From [Clostridium] scindens (lineage in GTDB: Bacteria; Bacillota; Clostridia; Lachnospirales; Lachnospiraceae), in the NCBI RefSeq assembly GCF_019597925.1, contig NZ_CP080442.1, forward strand, positions 475,001 to 539,000: a stretch of DNA of 64,000 nucleotides, read 5' to 3'. A model generated the notes under the pieces. That model did not search any database, was not told where the DNA came from, and saw nothing but the letters and a program-made list of their open reading frames with translations. Below are positions 1 through 9,268 of this stretch, piece by piece. The stretch's first letter is position 1; each line of letters starts with the position of its first letter. Made by a program: the position numbers and the translations under genes.

Positions 1-880
1 GATTTGTTAGGTGATACTCTGCAAGGGATGCTGGATGTTGAAATGGATCAAAATTCGGATTATTCCAAGTATGATTATCGGAACATGGAAACAGATGACA
101 ACTGCAATGGATGCAGCAAAAAACGGTCATTTCTTCTATGGGGTCAATTAGTCTGGATATTCCGAGAGACAGAAAAGGAGAATTTAAACTATAGATTGTC
201 TAGAAAATCAAACGGATATTTTCAATATTGAAGATTAGGCCTTGTCTATGTATGCGAAAGGAATGATGACCAGAGATATGTCCAGCCATCTTTGAGATGC
301 CCAGAGTTTAGACGCTTCAGCAAAGATGATCTCTCACATGACAGGCTGTATCTGCCAATTGCCAAGGAATGACAAAATAGGCCGTTGGAACATAAGTATG
401 CGATTACTTTTATGGATGTCATTCGTTTTTATGTACGGGAAAACAACTGAACCGTCAAAATAGCGGCGCACGTTTCGACTGGCGAGAAATTAAACAGCAT
501 GCGAGAAGTTCTTGGCATGTTGATCGGTGGTAATGAAAGCGAAAAGTACTGGCTTGGTGTTTTGAATGAAATCAAAAATAACTGTGTATAAGATATTATG
601 ATTGTTTGTGCAGAGGGGCTGACCGGATTTGCTGATGTCATCTATGGCGTATATTCGCTGGTAGCAATCTAGCACTGTATCTCGTACACCAGATCCAATA
701 TTCTACAAAATTTATCTCCTACAAGGACATAAGGCCATTTATGGCAGATCTAAAATTGGTGTATAAGGATACAGAGGCGCTGGCCGTAGTTGCATTGAGC
801 AAGTTTGAAGAAACCTGGGGCAAAATATATCCGAGACTATGAAAAAAAGCCTGTAAATAAGATTCTTCTATGATAATGAA
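1..880 (+). pseudogene. Decayed IS256-family transposase, cut by the window edge
   Basis: Frame 1 reads LLGDTLQGMLDVEMD and SKYDYRNMETDDN, which match the N-terminal region of IS256/mutator transposases. After a stop near 231, recognisable blocks continue in shifting frames: REVLGMLIGGNESEKYWL (about 500-560), IVCAEGLTGFADVIY (about 600-650), and a last block near 840. Stops and frameshifts break the frame many times, so no active enzyme is made. The N-terminus lies outside the window. Family assignment is by recognised motif order, not a search. Confidence 0.75.
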
Positions 881-990
881 GGGCAAAAGTCTTGATAAAT
901 AGGCCTTTCGCCCTTTATCTATATATAGCAGTTACAAAAAGACTCGTCAATAGCAGGTGGTAAATCCGCCTGTTTTTAGATTATGTTAAA

Positions 991-1150
991 TTATTCCGAA
1001 AGCCATCCCTTGTACTTGATGCTTAACTCTCTATACACCTGGGCCCAGTTCTGGATGGTTGTGTCCATTTCTTCGTGGCTTCAAAGGTAGTTAAATATAA
1101 CGCTTTCAGGAGTGCTGTATAGCTTGAAAATACGCTTATTTACCGGATCG
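991..1150 (-). pseudogene. C-terminal remnant of a second IS256-type transposase
   Basis: On the minus strand one frame reads TALLKALYLTTFEATKKWT and, after a frameshift, NWAQVYRELSIKYKGWLSE followed by a stop at 991-993. This is the usual C-terminal end of IS256-family transposases. It lies opposite to the remnant at 1-880, so it is either a second insertion or an inverted fragment. Nothing else recognisable lies between about 1150 and 1440 except AT-rich sequence leading into the next gene. Confidence 0.6.
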
Positions 1151-1472
1151 GTTATCGACAGATGGAATTCAATGATTTAATATGATTTGTAGAGTAAATA
1201 ACCTTCGTGACAGTAGCATAGTTGTCGTTCCCAAAACAGAAATCCCAATTAAGTAGCATATCACAATTGGATGCAGAGAATGTACAATATACGAGTGTGT
1301 GGGAGGTTCTATATTAACAAAAGAATGCTAAGAGAAAATGTTTTTTAATTCTTTCTTTAAAAATATTATTTAATCATATTAAATCATAGAACATATGATT
1401 GCTTTTTGAAAAGATATGAGTTAACATAAAGATAATTTTATTATGTGTATATATACTAATGAGGAGGTTATT

Positions 1473-1658
1473 ATGACTGATTTAATAGATAAGTGGTATG
1501 GGTTAGAAGAAACAGCAGAGTATCTGGGGGTAACAAAGGATACGATTAGAAACTGGATTAAAAAAACAGACATACCAGCACATAAAATTGGACGCTTATG
1601 GAAATTTAAACTAGCAGAAGTAGATGAATGGGTCAAAAGTGGCAAAAGTGCATTGTGA
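1473..1658 (+). CDS. Excisionase-family helix-turn-helix DNA-binding protein
   Basis: A 61-aa protein whose whole length is a winged MerR/excisionase-type HTH: GLEETAEYLGVTKDTIRNWI is the recognition unit, followed by a wing (HKIGRLWKFKLAEVDEWV). The start at 1473 is chosen because GAGGAGG at 1461-1467 lies just upstream; an in-frame ATG at 1443 has no such site. It sits 27 nt upstream of a large restriction-methylase gene. Small HTH proteins of this type often accompany Eco57I-like methylases, so it may control the restriction-modification genes (inference). Confidence 0.8.
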   Translation: MTDLIDKWYGLEETAEYLGVTKDTIRNWIKKTDIPAHKIGRLWKFKLAEVDEWVKSGKSAL

Positions 1659-1685
1659 TTTTGGATTGGAGTGGGAGAAGCAATT

Positions 1686-4664
1686 ATGAATGAGGAAAGA
1701 TTAGCAAGACTAATAGCTCAATATCAAAAGAATAGAGAGTTTTATAGATCCGCCAAAGAATTTAATGAACAAGATTGCAGGGATGAGTTTATTAGTCCAC
1801 TATTAGAATGTTTTGGATGGGATGTACACAATCAGAACGGGGTGTTACCACAGTATAAAGAAGTAGTTGTAGAAAGATTTTCAAATAGTGGGGATCGCCC
1901 GGATTATACATTGACATTAAATGGTGTATCAAAGATTTTTGTAGAAGCAAAGAAGCCTGCGGTTGCCATAACAGAGGATTCAATTCCGGCAATACAGGCA
2001 AGACGTTATGGGTGGAATGCTAAACATAAATTGTCGATTTTGACGAACTTTGAAGACTTGCTGGTTTACGATGTTACAAATAGGCCTCAAGAGGGGGACA
2101 GAGTAACTGTATCTTTATATAGAAAATATCATTATCTGGACTATCTTAAGAAATATGGAGAAATATATAAATTAATATCAAGAGAAAGTGTTTATTCTGG
2201 AGAATATGATAAATTTGTAAATGAGAGTTTTAGTGATACAGAAAGATATTCGACAGAAGTAGATGAAGTGTTTTTAAAACAAATCAATGAGTGGAGATTA
2301 GAAATTGGAGAATATTTATACCAGAAATATGAACTATACAAAGATGTAAATGTTTTAAATGATACAGTTCAGGAATTTATTAACCAAATTATTTTTCTAA
2401 GAATTTGTGAAGATAGAAATTTACCAGTATATCAAAGATTAAAGGATACAATGCATAATAAAGAAGAATTGCAGGTAGCGTTAACTAAGATTTTTAAGGA
2501 AGTAGATAAAAAATATAATTCTAAGTTGTTTGCTGGGGAGAATATTATTTTCAATCTAGATAATGAGATTATTTTTAATATGATTATTTCACTATATTAT
2601 CCGCAGACTCCGTATTTGTTTAATATTATTGAACCAGGAATTTTAGGGAAAATTTATGAAACTTTTTTGACAGAATGTCTTATAGTAAAAAACAATCATG
2701 TTATTTTGGCAGCGAAAAAGGAGTATAAATATCGTTCAGTTGTATCCACGCCTGTAGAAATAGTGAAGTATATGATAAAAAATACTTTGGAATCAATTTG
2801 TCAGGGGAAAACTCCCGAAGAAATAAAAAAACTTCAAATAGTGGATATTTCTTGTGGCTCGGGAGTGTTTTTGGAGGAAGCATATCAATTTCTTATTGAT
2901 TACTGTGTTGAGTGGTACACACAATATAAGCCGGAATACTTATTGGAATTGGACAATGGGAGAAAGAAATTGCCATTAACTGATAAAAAAGATATTTTGA
3001 CAAAATGTATTTATGGTGTTGATATTGATGTTCATGCTGTCGAAGTAAGCAAATTTTCTTTATTGATAAAGTTAATAGAAGATGAGACAACGGCTTCTGT
3101 AAAAGAGTGTGTTCCTATTTTACCGGATTTAAGTTCTAACATAAAGAATGGAAATTCATTAATTTCAAGAGATGATATGGAAAGCAAAGATATAACAGTT
3201 GAAATGTTGTGTGACATTAAACCTTTTCAATGGGACGAAATAAATGAAGGACAAAAATTTGATGCAATTGTCGGAAATCCGCCATACGTAAAAACAGAAG
3301 ATATACATACATTAGAGACTGAATTTGAATTTGATATTTATAAAACAAAATATAAGAGTGCCTATAAGCAGTTTGATAAGTATTTTTTGTTTATAGAGAA
3401 AGCATTTGAATTATTAAAGGAAGAGGGAGAAATATGTTATATCGTGCCGAATAAATTTTATAAAATAGGTGCTGGTCAAGAACTGAGAAGATTACTAGCC
3501 AAGCATATTTTAAAATTAGATGATTTTGGAGATATACAACTTTTTCCTGATAAAACTATTTATAGTTGTATTATTACGATTTCTAAAAAGTTATGTGAAA
3601 AAGTTAGATACACAAATGTCACGTCATTAACTGATCTTTGGGCAGGTGGAGAGCAGAAGAATATAGAAATTGAAAACAGAGTATTAGATGAGGCCCCTTG
3701 GAGATTATCTACTGATATAGAATTCATGAAAATGATTGCCAAGGTAGAAGAAAATGGAAAACCATTAGGTGATGTGGTAGATATTTTTAACGGAATACAG
3801 ACAAGTGCAGAAAGACCTAAGCCAGTGTATTGGTTTAGCAAAGAAGAAGTTATTTCGGAAACAGCGGAAGAATTAATAGTGAGAAAGTTTGATAAAGAAT
3901 ACCATATCGAAAAGACTATTTTAAAACCGTACTTTAAACCCACCAAGGCAGATGAAAAGGGGATGGGAACATATTCAGTGTTAAAAACTGATAAACAAAT
4001 TATTTTCCCCTATAACTCAGATGGTAGTTTAATTAACAGTGATACCATGGAGTCAAAATATCCTGGAGCATATCAGTATTTGTTAGAATGTTATGACCTG
4101 TTAGTTCCTAAATGCCTTAATGGAGGAAAGGGTAGAGATGTAAAAAATGCAACGGCAGATACATGGTATCAATATGGTAGAAAGCAATCGATAACAGCAT
4201 TTGTAAATACACCTAAATTAATTGTTAGAGTTTTGAGTAAAGAACCCATGTATGCATATGATGAAAATGATATGCTTATTGCAACTGGTGGCACAGCAGG
4301 ATATTGTGCAATTGCAAAATTGCCGGATACAAAGTATGATTTATCATATATACAAGCGTGGTTAAATCATCCCTATACGGAAAGATTATTTCAGATTATG
4401 GGAAGTGATTTTGAAGGAGGATTTACGGCTAGAGGAACTTATTTGTTAAAGAAAATACCATTTGTGGAATTGGATTTTGATGATAAAAAACAGAAAGTAT
4501 TGTATAATGCCGTGGTAAATGCAACAAAGAAGATTTATGAGTTAAATTCGGTATTAGAAAAAAAGAAGGATAAAGCGACAATCGGCATAATAGAGAAAGA
4601 AAAGGAAAAGTTGCAAAAGCAGATTGTGAGTGATATTACAAAGATTTATAAATTGAAGTTTTAG
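1686..4664 (+). CDS. Type IIG-like restriction endonuclease/adenine methyltransferase
   Basis: A 992-aa protein combining cleavage and modification. Residues ~20-130 resemble the HsdR N-terminal nuclease fold with a PD-(D/E)xK signature (PDYTL then FVEAKK, Glu87/Lys89). A helical linker follows, then a gamma-type N6-adenine methylase with the SAM motif DISCGSGVF near 387 and catalytic NPPY at 531-534. The C-terminal ~350 residues resemble a TaqI/Eco57I target-recognition region and end in a coiled coil. The start at 1686 follows GGGAGAAG; an upstream in-frame GTG (1671) is less likely. The next gene starts 9 nt downstream. Recognition sequence unknown. Confidence 0.85.
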   Translation: MNEERLARLIAQYQKNREFYRSAKEFNEQDCRDEFISPLLECFGWDVHNQNGVLPQYKEVVVERFSNSGDRPDYTLTLNGVSKIFVEAKKPAVAITEDSIPAIQARRYGWNAKHKLSILTNFEDLLVYDVTNRPQEGDRVTVSLYRKYHYLDYLKKYGEIYKLISRESVYSGEYDKFVNESFSDTERYSTEVDEVFLKQINEWRLEIGEYLYQKYELYKDVNVLNDTVQEFINQIIFLRICEDRNLPVYQRLKDTMHNKEELQVALTKIFKEVDKKYNSKLFAGENIIFNLDNEIIFNMIISLYYPQTPYLFNIIEPGILGKIYETFLTECLIVKNNHVILAAKKEYKYRSVVSTPVEIVKYMIKNTLESICQGKTPEEIKKLQIVDISCGSGVFLEEAYQFLIDYCVEWYTQYKPEYLLELDNGRKKLPLTDKKDILTKCIYGVDIDVHAVEVSKFSLLIKLIEDETTASVKECVPILPDLSSNIKNGNSLISRDDMESKDITVEMLCDIKPFQWDEINEGQKFDAIVGNPPYVKTEDIHTLETEFEFDIYKTKYKSAYKQFDKYFLFIEKAFELLKEEGEICYIVPNKFYKIGAGQELRRLLAKHILKLDDFGDIQLFPDKTIYSCIITISKKLCEKVRYTNVTSLTDLWAGGEQKNIEIENRVLDEAPWRLSTDIEFMKMIAKVEENGKPLGDVVDIFNGIQTSAERPKPVYWFSKEEVISETAEELIVRKFDKEYHIEKTILKPYFKPTKADEKGMGTYSVLKTDKQIIFPYNSDGSLINSDTMESKYPGAYQYLLECYDLLVPKCLNGGKGRDVKNATADTWYQYGRKQSITAFVNTPKLIVRVLSKEPMYAYDENDMLIATGGTAGYCAIAKLPDTKYDLSYIQAWLNHPYTERLFQIMGSDFEGGFTARGTYLLKKIPFVELDFDDKKQKVLYNAVVNATKKIYELNSVLEKKKDKATIGIIEKEKEKLQKQIVSDITKIYKLKF

Positions 4665-4673
4665 GTGAAGAAA

Positions 4674-6302
4674 ATGATATTAAAAGAAAATAGTTCAGAA
4701 AGAAAATTAAGAGGAGCTTATTATACCCCACTTAAATTGGCTGAAAAAATGGTGGAAATTTTTAATACGGATTTATCTATAGCAACTATATTGGAACCGA
4801 GTTGTGGAGATGGAGTATTTATTGATGCACTTATTGAAACAAACTTTATGAAGCGGCAAAATAAGGTGACGGCTATTGAAATAGAAAAAAATGAAGCGGA
4901 AAAACTGAGTAAGAAACTAAGCAGTATGGCTAATATAAGGGTAGTGAATGGTGACTTCTTCGAATTTTATCAAGAATATAAAGAGGTAAAAAAATATGAC
5001 TTGATTTTGGGGAATCCTCCATACATACGCTATCAATATCTTGAATCGAAACAAAGAGCAGAAATGGCTGATATTTTAATACAGCATGGTATGAGAGCCA
5101 ATAAACTAATTAATACATGGGTTGGCTTTATGGTTGCCTGTGTTCATATGCTAAGTCCTAATGGGAAAATAGCATTTGTAGTCCCAGCAGAAATTCTGCA
5201 AGTTGCATATGCGGAAGAACTAAGATTATTTTTGGCTAATGAGTTGTCTAAAATAACGCTGCTTACATTTGAAGAATTAGTGTTTCCAGATATTGAACAA
5301 GAGGTAGTAGTTTTTATTGGAGAAAGGGGAGCCACAGAGAAAGGAATAAAAATTGTAGAACTTAATAATTTGGATGATTTGGAGAGTCTTGATATTAATG
5401 CAAATGGTTTTCAAAAATTAAGTCATGTGCATGAAAAATGGACGAAATATTTTACTACTGTACAGGAAAATCAATTGATTTCACGGATAAGAGAAGATGC
5501 TAGATTTCAAAAATTATCTAATACAGGAATTATAAATGTGGGAATTACAACAGGGAATAATAAATATTTTTCTGTTGATAAAGAAACAGTGGAAAATTAT
5601 GATTTGACTAATGTAGTGCGTCCGCTAATTGGAAGAAGTTCTCATGCACATAGTATTTATTTTCAGCAGGAAGATTGGAAAGAGAATGCAGAACAAGGAA
5701 AAGCAGCATATCTGATTGATTTTCCAGATGTACCTATTGAAAAGTATAGTCAGGGACAAAAGGCATATATTGAGTTTGGTGAAAAAAATGAAGAAAATAT
5801 AGGATATAAATGTAGAATTAGGGAGAGATGGTATCAAATCCCTTCTATTTGGGTACCGGATGCTTTCTTTCTGCGGAGAAATAATTTATACCCTAAATTT
5901 GTACTAAACTGTTGTGATGCTGTTTCTACAGATACCATGCATAGAGTAAAATTCAATGAAGGAATTGAGCCTGAAAGGATAGTTTTATCCTATTATAATA
6001 GTATTTCCTTTGCATTTACAGAAATTTGTGGACGGAGTTATGGCGGAGGTGTATTAGAAATATTACCGGGAGAAGTTGGTAATATTTCAGTCCCTATTTT
6101 AGATTGTGTCCCGATTGAGAAAATTAGGGAGGTGCTTTCCAAAGTAGATAAAATTGTTAGGGATAAAGATAATATTGAAAATGCGTTGAATCTAGTAGAT
6201 AATGATATATTGAAAAAATATTTACATATTGATGATCAAACATGTGCTATGGCGAGAGGAATATGGAAGAAAATGCAACATAGGAGACTAAAAAGAGGCT
6301 AA
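4674..6302 (+). CDS. Eco57I/TaqI-like N6-adenine DNA methyltransferase
   Basis: A 542-aa methylase. It has the N-terminal LRGAYYTPLKLAEKMV helix typical of this family, the SAM-binding motif ILEPSCGDGVF near residue 39, and catalytic NPPYIRY at 114-120. The remaining ~350 residues are a probable target-recognition domain. No nuclease motif is visible. The ATG at 4674 is preferred over GTG at 4665 because AGGTGAAG lies between them at a suitable distance. It forms an operon with the type IIG-like gene and may supply protection for the other strand or site. Confidence 0.85.
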   Translation: MILKENSSERKLRGAYYTPLKLAEKMVEIFNTDLSIATILEPSCGDGVFIDALIETNFMKRQNKVTAIEIEKNEAEKLSKKLSSMANIRVVNGDFFEFYQEYKEVKKYDLILGNPPYIRYQYLESKQRAEMADILIQHGMRANKLINTWVGFMVACVHMLSPNGKIAFVVPAEILQVAYAEELRLFLANELSKITLLTFEELVFPDIEQEVVVFIGERGATEKGIKIVELNNLDDLESLDINANGFQKLSHVHEKWTKYFTTVQENQLISRIREDARFQKLSNTGIINVGITTGNNKYFSVDKETVENYDLTNVVRPLIGRSSHAHSIYFQQEDWKENAEQGKAAYLIDFPDVPIEKYSQGQKAYIEFGEKNEENIGYKCRIRERWYQIPSIWVPDAFFLRRNNLYPKFVLNCCDAVSTDTMHRVKFNEGIEPERIVLSYYNSISFAFTEICGRSYGGGVLEILPGEVGNISVPILDCVPIEKIREVLSKVDKIVRDKDNIENALNLVDNDILKKYLHIDDQTCAMARGIWKKMQHRRLKRG

Positions 6303-6379
6303 ATAGTTCGATGAAAAGGAGAATAGTGTAAATGAAAGCGACTCAGAAATAGTTGTAGGAAAATAAAATTTTTACAAAT

Positions 6380-6700
6380 ATGAGTACTTCTTACGTTGAA
6401 AAAATAAAGAAGGTAGAAAATTTAAATGAGAATGGTGAAGACATATGTGCGGATTTATTTAAGAGGTTTAAAAAAGAAATTGTTGATTTTATACATCAAA
6501 AATATAGCAATATGCGCCTCGAGCATTCAGATATAGACTTTTACTTCTTGGTACTGTATAGATAAATCGCCACATTATGTTCCTATCGCTTTTGACGACG
6601 ATATGATATAATTTATGAGCAATGGCAAGAAGGAGATTGTGTAAAAAATATAAATCTTTTAGATGATAATAGGATATATCTCTTCAGCCTGATCTAATCA
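6380..6700 (+). pseudogene. Decayed small ORF downstream of the restriction-modification genes
   Basis: The intact part (6380-6565, 61 aa) begins MSTSYVEKIKKVENLNENGE and ends at a stop. Protein-like sequence carries on past it in shifted frames (DKSPHYVPIAFDDD, then YEQWQEGDCVKNINLLDD), stopping near 6695. This suggests a once longer protein broken by a stop and a small indel. I do not recognise the family. Its place after two methylases makes a lost restriction or defence component possible, but that is a guess. Confidence 0.4.
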
Positions 6701-6775
6701 TAATTCTATATCGATCAATATATTGTGAAATCCAAACAAGAAATACATTAAATGCGAAGACCAGGAGAAATGCAC

Positions 6776-7771
6776 ATGCCAAAAGGAGCAAATCAAAAGT
6801 TCAAACTATACTACCTCATGAAAATCATGCTGGAAAAGACAGACGACGAGCACAGCATCACAATGCCGGAGATATTAACAGAACTGGAGAGATACCAAGT
6901 CTCGGCAGAGCGGAAAAGCATCTACTCAGATCTGCAGGCGCTGGAAAAACTAGGCGTAGAAGTCATCGGAGAGCAGGTCGGGAGGACGTATTATTACCAT
7001 GTGGGAAGCAGGCAGTTTGAATTGCCTGAACTAAAACTATTGGTAGATTCGATTCAGTCATCCAAATTCATAACTGCCAGAAAATCGAATGAATTGATCC
7101 GCAAGCTGGAAAGTTTATGCAGCGAGTATGAAGCCAAGAAACTGCAGCGTCAAGTATATGTTTCCGGAAGAATCAAGACGATGAATGAAAGCATCTACTA
7201 TAATGTGGACTCGATACATAATGCGATTACGGAAAATAAGAAGATCATGTTTCAGTATTTTCAGTGGAATCTGAAGAAAGAGATGGAGTTACGGCATAAT
7301 GGGGAGATGTACCATATCAGCCCATGGGGCTTGTCCTGGAACGACGAGAATTATTATCTGGTAGGATATGATTCGGAGGATCAGATGATCAAGCATTACC
7401 GGGTAGATAAGATGCTTAAGATCCGCATGTCCGATGAGCCAAGGGAAGGGAAAAAGTATTTTGAGAAATTTGACATCGGCACCTATTCCAGGAAGAACTT
7501 TTCCATGTTTGGAGGGAAGGAAGAGCGTGTCAGATTGCTGATGGATAATCAGATGGCAGGGGTGGTCATAGACAGGTTTGGAAAAGACATTTCCATGGTA
7601 CCGGTGGATGACAATCATTTTTCCATAAGCGTCGATGTGGTCGTCAGCCAGCAGTTTTTCGGATGGGTATTTGCGCTTGGAAAGGGAGCGAAGATCATCG
7701 GGCCTGAGAGCGTGGTACAGCAAGTCAATCAGGAAATAAGAAGGTTAGTCGAACAATATAATATGGAATAA
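6776..7771 (+). CDS. WYL-domain transcriptional regulator
   Basis: A 331-aa protein with an N-terminal winged HTH (residues ~10-75, SITMPEILTELERYQVSAER then a Lys/Tyr-rich wing) and a WYL ligand-sensing domain (about 145-230, including PWGLSWNDENYYLVGYD), followed by a WCX-type C-terminal extension. Start at 6776 is chosen from AGGAGA at 6763-6768 with 7-nt spacing; ATGs at 6752 and 6770 are badly placed. Such regulators often control defence or stress genes; its target is not evident. A strong terminator follows. Confidence 0.85.
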   Translation: MPKGANQKFKLYYLMKIMLEKTDDEHSITMPEILTELERYQVSAERKSIYSDLQALEKLGVEVIGEQVGRTYYYHVGSRQFELPELKLLVDSIQSSKFITARKSNELIRKLESLCSEYEAKKLQRQVYVSGRIKTMNESIYYNVDSIHNAITENKKIMFQYFQWNLKKEMELRHNGEMYHISPWGLSWNDENYYLVGYDSEDQMIKHYRVDKMLKIRMSDEPREGKKYFEKFDIGTYSRKNFSMFGGKEERVRLLMDNQMAGVVIDRFGKDISMVPVDDNHFSISVDVVVSQQFFGWVFALGKGAKIIGPESVVQQVNQEIRRLVEQYNME

Positions 7772-7787
7772 GTTATAGAATATAGCA

Positions 7788-7820
7788 GGAGCAGTTCCGT
7801 TTGGGGAACTGCTCCTTTTA
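7788..7820 (+). terminator. Intrinsic terminator after the WYL regulator
   Basis: GGAGCAGTTCC (7788-7798) pairs perfectly with GGAACTGCTCC (7805-7815) around a 6-nt loop and is followed by TTTTA. It closes the WYL regulator transcription unit. Confidence 0.85.
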
Positions 7821-7944
7821 TGGTGGTATTTTTATTGGACACCTCATGGGGTAAAGTTAAGTCAAGAAAACCGATAAGAACGACATAAGAAAGACGCAAA
7901 ATAAAAAACAATAAGTTTGGATTCATAATAAGGAGGTAAGGAAT

Positions 7945-8049
7945 ATGAAAGGATATGCGGTAGATAATGGTTACATGGGTTATGTGGATGGCGATTACAT
8001 GCTGTTCGCGAGCGAAGTAGATTATAGCGAATATCTGGATGAAGAATAA
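7945..8049 (+). CDS. 34-residue acidic microprotein
   Basis: ATG at 7945 follows AGGAGG (7931-7936) with good spacing and opens a 34-aa frame ending at TAA 8047-8049. The product starts MKGYAVDNGYMGYVDGDYM and is rich in Tyr, Gly and Asp/Glu with almost no basic residues. There is no membrane segment or Cys pair. The near-ideal ribosome site and the stand-alone position, well after a terminator, argue that it is translated. I do not know a function. I have a weak impression that similar tiny proteins occur in clostridia; a small-protein search would settle that. Confidence 0.55.
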   Translation: MKGYAVDNGYMGYVDGDYMLFASEVDYSEYLDEE

Positions 8050-8246
8050 ACATTTATAGAAAATGTAATATAATACCATTTTATTAACTCAAACTCTATA
8101 GACAGAAAAAGTAGACCCGATGTAAATGGAATGGTTGGAAAAAAATTGTTTTTAGTATACAATTAAATTCAACAACTTATTTGAGAGAGAATGTCAATTG
8201 ATATTTATGCTTGGATAAATTAGTTTTAGATCGAAGGGGGATTGAA

Positions 8247-8900
8247 ATGTTTATTTACCTTATAAAAGAATGTAAAGTTAAGGTTTATGATGTGCGAACA
8301 AAAAACAGTATACGAAGGGTTGAAAAAAAGTACATTTTGTCTATTATTATTTGGATCGTTTTTGGCATGTTATTTACTCTGGCATTAGGCCTGCAATGGG
8401 ACAATATTATAAAGGCTGTAATAGGAGTTGTATTAACAGTAGATATATGTGTTGCGATGTGGTGGAATGATAATGACTGGAAAACACGAAGTTCAGAAAT
8501 GCAGGATAGGTATAAAAATGAGGTGATAAATAAAATTATAGAAATTTTGAAGTCTACAAATTGGCACTTATATGACCGGAAGGGAATTGAGTGGTGCATT
8601 GAGATGTGTGATATAGAATTAAAAAAAGCACCATGTTTATCTACATACTTAAATCCAATAAAAAATTTTGTAATGGTTATACTGCCAACTTTCACGGCAT
8701 TAGGAGTAATAATCTTACAGAAAGTAGATGAGATAAATATAATGCTTGTAATAACTTTTACATTATTCTTTATGCTCGTATTTTTATTAGGTTTAGGATA
8801 TATTGTATATCCTGTATGGGAAATGATTTTTAATAGAAAGCGGAGATTTATAGCTGCCTTTAAAGAAGACTTACAGTATATATTGGCTAAATACCAATAA
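8247..8900 (+). CDS. Small multi-pass membrane protein of unknown function
   Basis: A 217-aa protein with two hydrophobic hairpins: residues ~30-75 (ILSIIIWIVFGMLFTLALGL and VIGVVLTVDICVAMWW) and ~150-205 (VMVILPTFTALGVIIL and LVITFTLFFMLVFLLGLGYI), giving four probable membrane helices. The ~75 residues between them are charged and probably cytoplasmic. ATG 8247 follows AAGGGGG; a TTG at 8211 is less likely. No family is recognised. AT-rich composition sets it apart from the sugar operon downstream. Confidence 0.6.
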   Translation: MFIYLIKECKVKVYDVRTKNSIRRVEKKYILSIIIWIVFGMLFTLALGLQWDNIIKAVIGVVLTVDICVAMWWNDNDWKTRSSEMQDRYKNEVINKIIEILKSTNWHLYDRKGIEWCIEMCDIELKKAPCLSTYLNPIKNFVMVILPTFTALGVIILQKVDEINIMLVITFTLFFMLVFLLGLGYIVYPVWEMIFNRKRRFIAAFKEDLQYILAKYQ

Positions 8901-8926
8901 GATTTGAACAATTTTAACGAGAGGAT

Positions 8927-9005
8927 AAGCCTCCAAACTAATGTAAGACAAACCAATTTTGTTAATGTAATGAAATCGGTTTGTCTTACATTAGTTTGGA
9001 GGCTT
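8927..9005. repeat. 28-bp perfect inverted repeat
   Basis: Arms 8927-8954 and 8978-9005 are perfectly complementary over 28 bp (left arm begins AAGCCTCCAAACTAATG) around a 23-nt AT-rich loop. It lies 27 nt after the membrane-protein stop codon. The right arm is followed by TGTTATAC rather than a long T tract, so a plain intrinsic terminator is only one reading; it could also be a mobile-element end pair or a stable transcript 3' end. Confidence 0.7.
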
Positions 9006-9139
9006 TGTTATACAAGTTTATCATAAATAGCAAAAATTAATTTGTCTGAAAATAGATAATAATAAATAAGAGGCTAAACGATTTATCCACAAAAAAACAA
9101 AAAATAAACTCTTTCTATTGTAATAATACACAAAAATAA

Positions 9140-9236
9140 GAAATTTAATTTATATAAAAGGATGAAATGAAATTTAATTTCTAATACAGATTGAAATTTA
9201 ATTTCAGGATTGCTATGATTATGACATAAAATTTCA
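9140..9236 (+). promoter_or_regulatory. Sugar ABC operon promoter with repeated RpiR-like operators
   Basis: The promoter is TTGAAA (9191-9196), 17-bp spacer, TATGAT (9214-9219). The near-palindrome TGAAATTTAATTTCA occurs in full at 9192-9206, directly over the -35 box, almost in full at 9168-9181, and in part at 9140-9152 and 9228-9236. The dyad resembles AT-rich RpiR-family operators. The operon itself is followed by an RpiR/SIS regulator gene at 14731, the natural candidate to bind here (inference). Confidence 0.7.
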
Positions 9237-9268
9237 GGCAAAGCCGAAAGAAAAAAAGGAGGAATAGT

